Shown here piece after piece: positions 47,686-55,462 of a stretch of 64,000 bases of DNA. The notes beneath the pieces were generated by a model, which worked only from the letters and a program-made list of their open reading frames with translations, was not told the DNA's origin and did no database searches. Position 1 is the first letter of the stretch, and each line of letters begins with the position of its first letter. The translations under genes were made by a program, and so were the position numbers. This DNA is from Pseudoramibacter alactolyticus ATCC 23263 (GTDB lineage Bacteria > Bacillota > Clostridia > Eubacteriales > Eubacteriaceae): positions 1,151,412 to 1,215,411 of the forward strand of contig NZ_GL622359.1 of the NCBI RefSeq assembly GCF_000185505.1. Direction: 5' to 3'.

Positions 47686-47950
47686 CGCACACCCCGGGTC
47701 GATCAGCCGTGTTCAGACGTTACCCGGACAGTTTGCTCAGGTTAGAGAATTCTGCGGCACACAAGATTGCCTGTTTACTGCTGCTTCCTTCCGGACCTGA
47801 CAGGGTTCGCAGGGTCTTATTGCGCAGGGTCCAACCATCAACGCCACTTATCCGGGGACAGGCTCCAAGCACCGCCACCTCCGCCGGGGAATTCAACCCT
47901 GCTACAGCGGATTGCAGGTTACAGAGCACCGCTACCTCTCCGTCTAGTGC
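47686..47950 (-). ncRNA. ffs: Signal recognition particle RNA, large (Alu-containing) type
   Basis: On the minus strand the apical SRP domain GTCAGGTCCGGAAGGAAGCAGCAG lies at about 47810-47785, read here as its two conserved parts GTCCGGAAGGAAGC and AGCAG. The RNA begins GCACTAGACGG and closes with GGGGTGTGCG plus a T-run. About 265 bases is the size of the Firmicutes scRNA with an Alu domain. It binds Ffh and targets nascent membrane proteins. A consensus promoter precedes it. Confidence 0.95.
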
Positions 47951-47958
47951 GTTTGTTT

Positions 47959-47987
47959 ATTCTATCGAATTTTGTTTCCCTTGTCAA
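47959..47987 (-). promoter_or_regulatory. Promoter of the SRP RNA
   Basis: Minus-strand TTGACA (47987-47982), 17 bases, TAGAAT (47964-47959), placing the start at about 47950. Confidence 0.88.
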
Positions 47988-47998
47988 GCGCCGTCTGC

Positions 47999-48667
47999 TC
48001 AGTCGATGCGGGGCTGCCAGCAGGGATCGGCCGCGGCGGCCAGACACCAGGCGATCATCTCCTCGCTGATTTTGTGGGTCAGCGGCGGCAGCGCGCCCGG
48101 GGCGAAAAAGGCCGCGGCGGCCGTCTCGCTGTTCTCTGCGAAATGCCCGCCATCCGTTTCGCAGAGCATAATGATTTTATACATCGAAAAAGGCGCCTCG
48201 TGAATGCTCTTCAGCCAGTCATAGATCGCCACCAGCCGCGTTGCCCGGACATTCAGCCCCGCTTCCTCGCGCACCTCTTTCTCGATGTTCTGTCTGACGG
48301 ACAGGCCCACGTCCGCCCAGCCGCCGGGCAATGACCAGCGGCCATCGTTGAGCTTTTCCTGCACGAGCAGGATTTTCCCGCCTTCCACCACCGCTCCGCG
48401 GACATCCACCTTCGGCGTTTGATAGCCGCTTTCGCCGGCAAACATTTTGCGCACGCGGTCCGCCCCGGCCTGAGAATATTCGTTCATGATCTCCACCGAT
48501 AAATCCCGCATCCGTTCATAGCGTTCAATATCGAAGGGATTTTTCGCATAGGCCAGACCGCTTTGCGCCTCCGCCTGGAGGGTTCTGGCCCAGATCAGCC
48601 ATTTTTCCAACCGCACCTGGTCCTGGCCGGCGGCACTTTGCCGCTTCGCGTTGTTTTTTATCGTCAT
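47999..48667 (-). CDS. Nudix hydrolase
   Basis: A 222-residue protein with an N-terminal helical extension (1-80) and a C-terminal Nudix domain. The Nudix box GGWADVGLSVRQNIEKEVREEAGL spans about residues 115-138 and keeps the catalytic REEAG. The N-terminal part matches the NUDIX_N (PF12535-type) extension found in ADP-ribose pyrophosphatase-like Firmicutes proteins. It hydrolyses a nucleoside diphosphate derivative; the substrate is not fixed by sequence. Confidence 0.9.
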   Translation of the reverse strand: MTIKNNAKRQSAAGQDQVRLEKWLIWARTLQAEAQSGLAYAKNPFDIERYERMRDLSVEIMNEYSQAGADRVRKMFAGESGYQTPKVDVRGAVVEGGKILLVQEKLNDGRWSLPGGWADVGLSVRQNIEKEVREEAGLNVRATRLVAIYDWLKSIHEAPFSMYKIIMLCETDGGHFAENSETAAAAFFAPGALPPLTHKISEEMIAWCLAAAADPCWQPRID

Positions 48668-48687
48668 GGCGCACTCCTTTAAAATTT

Positions 48688-48716
48688 ATTGTATCACGAT
48701 TAAATTTTGAAATCAA
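48688..48716 (-). promoter_or_regulatory. Promoter of the Nudix gene
   Basis: Minus-strand TTGATT (48716-48711), 17 bases, TACAAT (48693-48688). Confidence 0.75.
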
Positions 48717-48729
48717 TTTCGAAAATCCT

Positions 48730-48758
48730 TTGACTTTTAAAAGGGCATCTTCTATAAT
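48730..48758 (+). promoter_or_regulatory. Promoter of the superoxide reductase gene
   Basis: TTGACT (48730-48735), 17 bases, TATAAT (48753-48758); divergent from and nearly touching the Nudix promoter. Confidence 0.85.
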
Positions 48759-48794
48759 GATTATAAATTAAATGATGCACTACTGAGGAGGAAC

Positions 48795-49172
48795 ATGATG
48801 AAAATCTATAAATGCACCAAATCCAACAAAATGGTTTATACCTTGATTGACGCCGACTGCACGCCGGAATGCTGCGGCGAACCCATGACCGAACTGACGG
48901 CCAACACTACCGACGCTGCGACCGAAAAGCATGTGCCGGTGATCACCGTTAACGGCGCTGCCGTCGACGTCGTGGTCGGCTCTGTGGAACACCCGATGCT
49001 CGAAAAACACTATATTCAATGGATCGCCATCGAAACCGAACAGGGCGTCCAGGTGAAATACCTGAAGCCCGGCGAAGCGCCGAAGGCCAGCTTCGCGCTG
49101 ACCGCCGGCGACAAACTCGTCGCCGCCTACGAATACTGCAACCTGCACGGCCTGTGGAAGGCCGAAGCATAA
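48795..49172 (+). CDS. Superoxide reductase (desulfoferrodoxin type) with degenerate desulforedoxin centre
   Basis: A 125-residue protein. The active iron site is complete: H46 (EKHVPV), H66 (VEHPM), H72 (KHYIQW), C115 and H118 (YCNLHGLW). The N-terminal desulforedoxin domain keeps C7, C26 and C27 but the second Cys of its CxxC is Ser10, so the Fe(SCys)4 centre probably cannot form. It reduces superoxide to peroxide in the cytosol of anaerobes. GAGGAGG precedes two adjacent ATG codons; the second (48798) is better spaced. Confidence 0.9.
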   Translation: MMKIYKCTKSNKMVYTLIDADCTPECCGEPMTELTANTTDAATEKHVPVITVNGAAVDVVVGSVEHPMLEKHYIQWIAIETEQGVQVKYLKPGEAPKASFALTAGDKLVAAYEYCNLHGLWKAEA

Positions 49173-49189
49173 ACGCTCCCCCATTTCTA

Positions 49190-49218
49190 AAAAACCCCAA
49201 CACAAGGCTGGGGTTTTT
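49190..49218 (+). terminator. Terminator of the superoxide reductase gene
   Basis: AAAACCCCA-loop-TGGGGTTTT with a T-run. Confidence 0.8.
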
Positions 49219-49267
49219 ATTTTTTGTCGTTGGATATCAGGGGATTCTGCCGATGCCGGCATGCCCG

Positions 49268-49305
49268 AAAGAAAACCCGCGCTCACCGCCGTTGCGAGCG
49301 CGGGC
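49268..49305 (-). terminator. Terminator of the DEAD-box helicase gene
   Basis: Minus-strand CCCGCGCTC-loop-GAGCGCGGG followed by TTTTC. Confidence 0.8.
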
Positions 49306-49318
49306 TTTGCTTTGCCGC

Positions 49319-50956
49319 TTAATGCCGGCGCTTAGCGCCCTTGCGGCGGCGTTTGCCGCCGAGTTTCTGGCCGGCGATTTCCACAGCGACACGCTTGCCG
49401 GCGATGGCCGCGCCGTTCAGCTTGCGCACGACCTTCCCGGCCAGCGCCGAATCGACGGCCGCATACGTGAAATGGCCGTACATTGCAATCTCGCCCACGG
49501 CATCCGAGGCGATGCCCGACTCCCCGCAGATCGCTCCGAGCACATCCCGCTTTTTAGCGCCGTCCTTTTTGCCCACACCGATGAAGATCTTCGTGGTTTC
49601 CGCCGGATCGAAATGGGTGCGGCGTTTGCGCCGGATGCCCTTCCCGGTGCCTTTTTCGCCCGTCAGCATCAGATTGATGTCCCGGTCGTCGTGCCTGAAG
49701 GGCAGGTGCGCGCGCAGCAGCACTGCCGCCACATAGCGCATCTCAAATCCCTGCGCCGCCAGCTCGTCCACCGCCTGAAGATAGCGGGGCATATCGCTGT
49801 CATCGTCCGTCCATTCGCCGAAGCGGTCCTTAAACGCGTCGAGCCGGAGGGCAATGGCCGCCGGCTCGATGGGTTTGCGGGTGTAGCGGGTGATTTTTTT
49901 CAGCCGGTACTGATCCCGTCTGCGGGCAAGGGTCAGCGACAGACCGCTTTTGCCGGCGCGCCCGGTGCGCCCGATGCGGTGCACATAATATTCCTCGTTG
50001 TCCGGCACGTCGTAATTAAATACGATGTCCACATCGTCCACGTCGATGCCCCGGGCCGCCACGTCCGTCGCCACCAAAATGGCCAGCCGCCCCTCGGCGA
50101 ATCGGCGCAGCACGGCCAGGCGCGCTTCCTGACGCATGTCCCCATGGATTTTATCCGCCGAATACCCCCGGTCCTGCAGGGCGTTGGTCAGCTCGTCCAC
50201 ATATTTTTTCGTGTTGCAGAAAATCAGCGCCCGCCGCGGCCGGTACACGGCCAAAAGCCGGGTCAAAGCCTCGAATTTCTGCCCGTCCACGATGCTGTAA
50301 TAACGTTCCTCGATGCCCGCGGCCACCATGTTCTTCGGCGCGATGGCCACCGTTTCCGGATCGCGCTGATAAAGCTCGGCCATTTTGGTGATCGGGGCCG
50401 GCATCGTCGCCGAAAACAGCGCCGTCTGCACTGGGTGATCCACCCGGTCCAAAATCGCCTCGATATCTTCGCGAAAGCCCATGTCGAGCATTTCGTCCGC
50501 CTCGTCGAGCACCACCATCCGCATCGCGTCGAAGCGCAGCGTCCCCCGCCGCAGGTGATCCATGATGCGCCCCGGCGTGCCGACGACGATCTGCGCGCCG
50601 CTCTTGAAGGCGCGGATCTGCTTCGGCATCGACGCGCCGCCAAACACGGCCGCAATGGCCACCCCCTCCGAACAGGTCAGCAGCTTTTCAAATTCGCCGG
50701 CCACCTGGAGCGCCAGCTCCCGGGTCGGCAGCAGGATAAGCACCTGGGGCCGTTTTGCCGCCGGATCCACCTTCTGCACCGCCGGAATGGCAAAGGCCAG
50801 GGTTTTGCCCGTCCCCGTCTGGGAACGCCCGATGATGTCCTTGCCGGCCAAAAGCCTGGGAATGGCCTGCGCCTGAATGGCCGTCATCTCCGCAAAGCCC
50901 ATCCGGGCCACCGCGTCCAAAATTCGCTGATCCACCGCTAACGTGTTAAATTTCAT
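49319..50956 (-). CDS. DEAD-box ATP-dependent RNA helicase with DbpA-like RNA-binding domain
   Basis: A 545-residue helicase starting at the ATG at 50956 behind AGAGGG. Motifs in order: Q, SQTGTGKTLAFAIP, PTRELALQ, GGASMPKQ, GTPGRIMDH, VLDEADEMLD, FSATMP, then domain 2 with ATDVAARGIDV and HRIGRTGRAG. The C-terminal part (about 440-530) is a DbpA/CsdA-type RRM, and the end is very basic (KLGGKRRRKGAKRRH). It unwinds RNA in ribosome assembly or mRNA decay; which RNA cannot be told. Confidence 0.93.
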   Translation of the reverse strand: MKFNTLAVDQRILDAVARMGFAEMTAIQAQAIPRLLAGKDIIGRSQTGTGKTLAFAIPAVQKVDPAAKRPQVLILLPTRELALQVAGEFEKLLTCSEGVAIAAVFGGASMPKQIRAFKSGAQIVVGTPGRIMDHLRRGTLRFDAMRMVVLDEADEMLDMGFREDIEAILDRVDHPVQTALFSATMPAPITKMAELYQRDPETVAIAPKNMVAAGIEERYYSIVDGQKFEALTRLLAVYRPRRALIFCNTKKYVDELTNALQDRGYSADKIHGDMRQEARLAVLRRFAEGRLAILVATDVAARGIDVDDVDIVFNYDVPDNEEYYVHRIGRTGRAGKSGLSLTLARRRDQYRLKKITRYTRKPIEPAAIALRLDAFKDRFGEWTDDDSDMPRYLQAVDELAAQGFEMRYVAAVLLRAHLPFRHDDRDINLMLTGEKGTGKGIRRKRRTHFDPAETTKIFIGVGKKDGAKKRDVLGAICGESGIASDAVGEIAMYGHFTYAAVDSALAGKVVRKLNGAAIAGKRVAVEIAGQKLGGKRRRKGAKRRH

Positions 50957-51022
50957 AGAACCCTCTTTCATATTGATTTTTTTCTCAATCTTTCATTCGC
51001 TCTTACTTCTGGGCATAAACGC

Positions 51023-51050
51023 AAAAGCGGCGGGCCTTTTAAAGCCCGCC
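51023..51050 (-). terminator. Terminator of the ECF transporter gene
   Basis: Minus-strand GGCGGGC-loop-GCCCGCC with a short T-run. Confidence 0.65.
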
Positions 51051-51067
51051 TGACCTCAAAAACCGAT

Positions 51068-51727
51068 TTATTTATTTTTCCGCTTGCTCTGTTTGAACAA
51101 AGTGAGCAATGCCTTGCCGATGATGGTCACCAAAACGGCCGAAATGATGGCCTCCGGCACCCCGTTGGCGCCGACCACCCCCATGATCAGCCCAAACACC
51201 GCCGCCATCGGCTGGTTGCTGGTCGCCGCATATTGCCCGGCCAGCAGCAGATAAATGCTGCCCATCACAAAGACGGTGTTGGTCATGGCGCCGACAAAAC
51301 CGGTGATCGGCAGCGCCACAAACTGGTTGAGCTTTGTCTTGCTCAAAGCGACCCACAGCCAGCCGGCGATCACGCCGATCATGATGCGGCAGCCCGCCGC
51401 GATCCAAATCGCCTTGACCGCCCCCGTCGGGCCGCTCGCCAGCGCCGGCGAAAAGGCAAAGCTCATCGCCGTCGGCGCGATGGTGTTGTTAATCATCGAG
51501 CAGATACCGAACACCGCCCCCAAAATACCGCCGGCCAGCGGTCCCAGCAGAATCGCCCCGATGATCACCGGAATCTGCAAAGTTGATGCCTTGATAAACG
51601 GCAGGGGAATAAGCCCCAGCGGCGTGAACGACATCACCAGAATAATGGCCGCGAGCAAGGCGATGGTCACCATCCAGCGCGTGTCGTGCGCCGGGCCGCG
51701 ATTTTCAATACGGGATTGTGTCTGCAT
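51068..51727 (-). CDS. ECF transporter S component, PanT (pantothenate)-like
   Basis: A 219-residue integral membrane protein with about six helices. The stretch TPLGLIPLPFIKASTLQIPVIIGAILLGP (about residues 36-64) is typical of the PanT branch, with the conserved small-residue packing surface. It binds a vitamin and joins the shared ECF energising module, which is not in this window. The substrate, pantothenate, is inferred from similarity. Its 5' leader (51728-51870) has a possible promoter TTTAAA-N17-TAAAAT but no riboswitch I recognise. Confidence 0.82.
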   Translation of the reverse strand: MQTQSRIENRGPAHDTRWMVTIALLAAIILVMSFTPLGLIPLPFIKASTLQIPVIIGAILLGPLAGGILGAVFGICSMINNTIAPTAMSFAFSPALASGPTGAVKAIWIAAGCRIMIGVIAGWLWVALSKTKLNQFVALPITGFVGAMTNTVFVMGSIYLLLAGQYAATSNQPMAAVFGLIMGVVGANGVPEAIISAVLVTIIGKALLTLFKQSKRKNK

Positions 51728-52016
51728 TTTTTACCTCCAACTGCCTCTTCTCCTTGCACATCGGCGAGAATGAAGCGTCTGTTAACTCATCAAAAGCCTC
51801 TCAACCCTTCTTTCCCTTGTTAAAAGCTCTTCTGATTTTTCTATTTTAGCACAGACTCTCCGCTTTTTAAATCTTATTTTAAACTTTATCGCACCGCCGA
51901 AAACCCGGGAATTCTTGCCATTTCCCGGGGATGATGCTAAAATGAAATGCAGAAAATTGCGGCCTTGCGCTGTGATTTTTTAACGCATAGGGAAAAGATG
52001 AAAGAACGAGGCGATT

Positions 52017-53267
52017 ATGATTCAAAATTCTGTTTTAACCATGCTTTTCATTTTAGGCGCGCCCTTCACGCTTTACGGCGTGTATTTTCTCGTGATCGGG
52101 CTGATGGGGCTCCGGCGCTGCCGGACCTATCCAGAGGCCGCTCCCAAAAATCGTTTTGCCGCGGTTATCGCCGCCCGCAACGAGGCCGAGGTTATCGGCA
52201 ATCTGATTGACTCGCTGCGGGATCAGGATTATCCTCGGGAACTGGTCGATATTTATGTGCTCCCGAATAATTGCACCGACAATACGGAAGCGGTGGCCCG
52301 GGCTCACGGTGCCAAAACCTATGCCTGCAGCCGCGCTGTGCGCTCCAAGGGCGCCGCCCTCGAAGAATTTTTCGACGCGATTCTTTTACAGAACGACAGC
52401 TATGACGGCTTTTGCGTCTTTGATGCCGACAACCTGGTCGATCCCCACTTCTTTTCCGGGATGAACAACGCCCTGTGCGCCGGCGAAGTCATGGCCCAGG
52501 GCTATCGCGAGGGCAAAAATCCGGTATCCTCCTGGGTATCCGGCTCCCAAACGATTTTCTATTACACCATCGACCGCTTCCTCAATCTGGCGCGCACCCA
52601 TTGCGGGCTGAGCGCCCTGCTCAACGGCACCGGCTTCATGGTCGCTGCCGACATTTTAAAGGACGGCGGCTTTCGCACCTTCACCCTGACGGAAGACATC
52701 GAATTCACAACCCAAAACATCATCAAAGGGCATCGCGTCGCCTGGGTGCCGGAAGCCAAGATTTATGACGAAGTGCCGGAAACCTTCGGCGCCTCCTGGA
52801 AACAGCGGATGCGCTGGTCCACCGGCACCGTTCAATGCCTTGCCCAATATGCGCCCCGGCTGTGGCGCCAATTTCGCCGGACCAAGCGCTGGGCCTGCAT
52901 GGACATGATTTTATATTTGGCGGCTCCCCTGGTGCAGGTTTTTCAGGCAATCTTTTCTGTCGTCACCTTTATCATCACGGCCATGCTTGCCATCAACCTG
53001 CAGAACTTTTCCAACTTGGAAACGACGGTTCTCTCCGGCATCGGCGGCGTTATCCTGACGGTTCTCTTTGCGCTCTGGCTGGTCAAGCTCGAAAAGCATC
53101 CCATTCACTTTGTGAAGCGGTCTGCTTTTGTCTCTTTCTGGTTCTGGCTGACGTCCTGGATGGTCATCAACGTGGCGTGCATCCTGCAACCGCTGACTAC
53201 CTGGGAGCCCATTGTCCACACCCATAATATCCAACTCAAACAACTTCAAATGGAAAACGCCGAATAA
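52017..53267 (+). CDS. Membrane glycosyltransferase, family 2
   Basis: A 416-residue processive-type GT2. An N-terminal helix (about 8-31), then the GT-A domain with AVIAARNEAEVIGNLIDSL (near 49-67), VFDADNLVD (DxD-type, near 138-146), TEDIEF and the QxxRW motif as QRMRW (near 263-267), then three C-terminal helices (about 299-385). QxxRW points to a synthase of an extracellular or membrane-linked polysaccharide. No polysaccharide operon is adjacent, so the sugar is unknown. Confidence 0.9.
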   Translation: MIQNSVLTMLFILGAPFTLYGVYFLVIGLMGLRRCRTYPEAAPKNRFAAVIAARNEAEVIGNLIDSLRDQDYPRELVDIYVLPNNCTDNTEAVARAHGAKTYACSRAVRSKGAALEEFFDAILLQNDSYDGFCVFDADNLVDPHFFSGMNNALCAGEVMAQGYREGKNPVSSWVSGSQTIFYYTIDRFLNLARTHCGLSALLNGTGFMVAADILKDGGFRTFTLTEDIEFTTQNIIKGHRVAWVPEAKIYDEVPETFGASWKQRMRWSTGTVQCLAQYAPRLWRQFRRTKRWACMDMILYLAAPLVQVFQAIFSVVTFIITAMLAINLQNFSNLETTVLSGIGGVILTVLFALWLVKLEKHPIHFVKRSAFVSFWFWLTSWMVINVACILQPLTTWEPIVHTHNIQLKQLQMENAE

Positions 53268-53284
53268 GCACAAAACCCTCACCA

Positions 53285-53311
53285 AGCACCGCAGCGAACG
53301 GTGCTTTTTTT
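53285..53311 (+). terminator. Terminator after the glycosyltransferase
   Basis: AGCACCG-loop-CGGTGCT followed by six T. Confidence 0.85.
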
Positions 53312-53457
53312 GTGCGTTTTTGGGATGCCCGTTTGCCTCGGTAACCGGCACGGCGCCGCGCCTTAAATGCGGGCATTAAAAACGCCCCGCGGCCGGGCTG
53401 GGTGCGCCGCGCCGCGAGGCGCTGTGTGCTTTGTTTTAATATTTTTATAATAAAAGC

Positions 53458-55200
53458 TCAGTTTGAATCGTTATGCGCTGCCATATAACGGCGGATCGCT
53501 TCCAAATCTTCCTCGCGGATGATGATCTCCGAATCTCCGCTGTCCAAAATCACTTCCCCCTCGGACACGTCCACGGCGTGTCTGCTTTCCGGCACGCGGC
53601 TGGCCGAAACCGTCCGCCTGTCCGCGCTGATATCGACCGAAGCCGGCCGTTTGGCCGCGGGTTCAGTCGGCGGGCAATTAAACAACTGGGCGATGCGGAT
53701 GAGCCCGTCGACGATCGCATCGTTCAAATGGTCCCGTTTGGTCACAAAACTCAGCTGCCCGGCCAGATTGGCCCCCGCCTCGAGAATGGCCGGATCCGCC
53801 GTCTTCTGCGGCAGCCTGTACAAACTGTCGCAAAATGACCGTGTGACCGCCGCGAACGTTTCGCGGTCCGTCGCCGGATCGCTCACCATGTCAATAAAGC
53901 GGTCCAGCTCGGCCTCCGCCTCGCTGATGTCGCCTGATACTGCCGCGGCTTTTTCAGGCGCCTCTGTGGCAATCGGCCCCGATGCGGCTACGGATTTTTC
54001 AAGTCCTGCGGATGCTTCAGCCGCCTCGGCAGATTCGGTCTTTTCAAAATCGGCCTCGTTTCTGAAGGCGTCCGCCGTTTCAAGCGCCTCTTCAGGGGCT
54101 GTGGGTTCCGGCGCTTCAAAAGAGCTGGAGGCTTTGATGCCGTCAAAGGCGTCGCCCTCCTCTTCAGGGATGCTTTGCGCTTCAGCGACTGTTTCCGGCT
54201 CAAACAGCGAATCCTCTTCTTCAAAAAGATCAACCGCTTCATCCTCCGGTCCGCCGTCGAATCGAACGGCTTCCCCGGGCGCTTTCATCTCCGATGCGTC
54301 GGCTGCCGCCGGCACCCCGGCCTCGTCTTCCTGGCCGGCAAAAAAACCGCCGATGCCGTCAAAGGCGTCGCCCTCCTCTTCAGGGATGCTTTGCGCTTCA
54401 GCGACTGTTTCCGGCTCAAACAGCGAATCCTCTTCTTCAAAAAGATCAACCGCTTCATCCTCCGGTCCGCCGTCGAATCGAACGGCTTCCCCGGGCGCTT
54501 CCGTCTCCGATGCGTCGGCTGCCGCCGGCACTGCGGCCTCGTCTTCCTGGCCGGCGAAAAAACCGCCGATGCCGTCAAAGGCGTCGCCCTCATCTTCGGG
54601 GGCGCTTTGCGCTTCAGCGACTGTTTCCGGCTTAAACAGCGAATCCTCTTCGAAAAAATCGGCTGCTTCATCCTCCGGTCCGCCGTCAAACTGAAATGCG
54701 GCATCGGACGTCATCGCCTCCGCCGTTTCATCCGGATCCGCAGCCTGCGCCGCCGGCACATCATCCTCGAGCACGGAGCCGCGCAGCAGCCAGCTTGGCT
54801 TTTTTGCCGTTTCATCCTCCGCTGCCAACTGTTTTTTCTGGCGTTTGCCCCAGAAAATGTGCACCGCGACGACAAGTGCAAAATCCGCCGCGGCCGTCAT
54901 CAAAAGCAGACGAATCGAGATGCCGAAGGCCATCAGGTATTCCACCGCGATCACCACGAGCTCTGCCAGCAGGATAAACAGTCCGGCGGCCCAAAAACGT
55001 TTGGCAGCCCCGGTGAAGTCGCCCAAAGCCATGATGATCAGGCGAATGCCCGTCATGAATAATAAAATAATGACGAGGTCGCCGCGAATTTCAGCGCCCC
55101 TCTTGACGCCGGACAGAGCGAGCATGCCGAAAACGGCAATCACGATCGCAACGCAGTCCAGAATAAAAAGACGCCCCAGTCCCTCTTCTTTGTGTGACAT
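53458..55200 (-). CDS. Four-helix membrane protein with acidic repeats, unknown function
   Basis: A 580-residue protein not recognised as a known family. Residues 1-120 hold four hydrophobic segments (about 10-30, 42-60, 70-93, 95-117). Residues 171-354 are two and a half copies of a 71-72 residue acidic repeat that starts FDGGPEDEA and includes PETVAEAQS and GDAFDGIGGFFAGQEDEA. After a Glu/Ala-rich linker, residues 425-500 form a helical region and the end is SGDSEIIIREEDLEAIRRYMAAHND. The long soluble part is probably cytosolic and may bind partners. Neighbours give no further clue. Confidence 0.8.
   Translation of the reverse strand: MSHKEEGLGRLFILDCVAIVIAVFGMLALSGVKRGAEIRGDLVIILLFMTGIRLIIMALGDFTGAAKRFWAAGLFILLAELVVIAVEYLMAFGISIRLLLMTAAADFALVVAVHIFWGKRQKKQLAAEDETAKKPSWLLRGSVLEDDVPAAQAADPDETAEAMTSDAAFQFDGGPEDEAADFFEEDSLFKPETVAEAQSAPEDEGDAFDGIGGFFAGQEDEAAVPAAADASETEAPGEAVRFDGGPEDEAVDLFEEEDSLFEPETVAEAQSIPEEEGDAFDGIGGFFAGQEDEAGVPAAADASEMKAPGEAVRFDGGPEDEAVDLFEEEDSLFEPETVAEAQSIPEEEGDAFDGIKASSSFEAPEPTAPEEALETADAFRNEADFEKTESAEAAEASAGLEKSVAASGPIATEAPEKAAAVSGDISEAEAELDRFIDMVSDPATDRETFAAVTRSFCDSLYRLPQKTADPAILEAGANLAGQLSFVTKRDHLNDAIVDGLIRIAQLFNCPPTEPAAKRPASVDISADRRTVSASRVPESRHAVDVSEGEVILDSGDSEIIIREEDLEAIRRYMAAHNDSN
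54139..54690 (-). repeat. Tandem 213-216 base repeats within the membrane protein gene
   Basis: Unit 1 covers 54690-54478, unit 2 54477-54262, partial unit 3 54261-54139. Units 2 and 3 are almost identical in DNA, which suggests recent duplication and likely copy number change. Confidence 0.9.
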
Positions 55201-55309
55201 AATTTCTCCTTATTTGGCAAGTTTTAACGGTTCAAATCCGCCCGGCAGACCGCTGCCGAACGCATTCCCGGATATTATTTAAATTGAAATCTGAAACTAA
55301 ATTGTTTTT

Positions 55310-55338
55310 ATTATATCAGATGCCGCCTAAAATGTATA
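55310..55338 (-). promoter_or_regulatory. Promoter of the repeat-containing membrane protein gene
   Basis: Minus-strand TATACA (55338-55333), 17 bases, TATAAT (55315-55310). Confidence 0.6.
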
Positions 55339-55386
55339 ATCCTACTTGTAATTTCGGCTAAATTTTCCGTTTTAAACCCGCTTTTG

Positions 55387-55415
55387 TCCACAATATTGAC
55401 AATTCATGATATAAT
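55387..55415 (+). promoter_or_regulatory. Promoter of the LCP protein gene
   Basis: TATAAT at 55410-55415; TCCACA at 55387-55392 is a 4/6 -35 at 17 bases. A nearby TTGACA (55396-55401) is too close to serve this -10. Confidence 0.55.
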
Positions 55416-55462
55416 AAGGACCATTCTTTTTTAACGCTTATTAGATTTGGAGTAATACGATT

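Noticed and set aside
49019-50941. A 640-codon plus-strand open frame
   Set aside because: Opposite the DEAD-box helicase gene and low-complexity in translation; a shadow.
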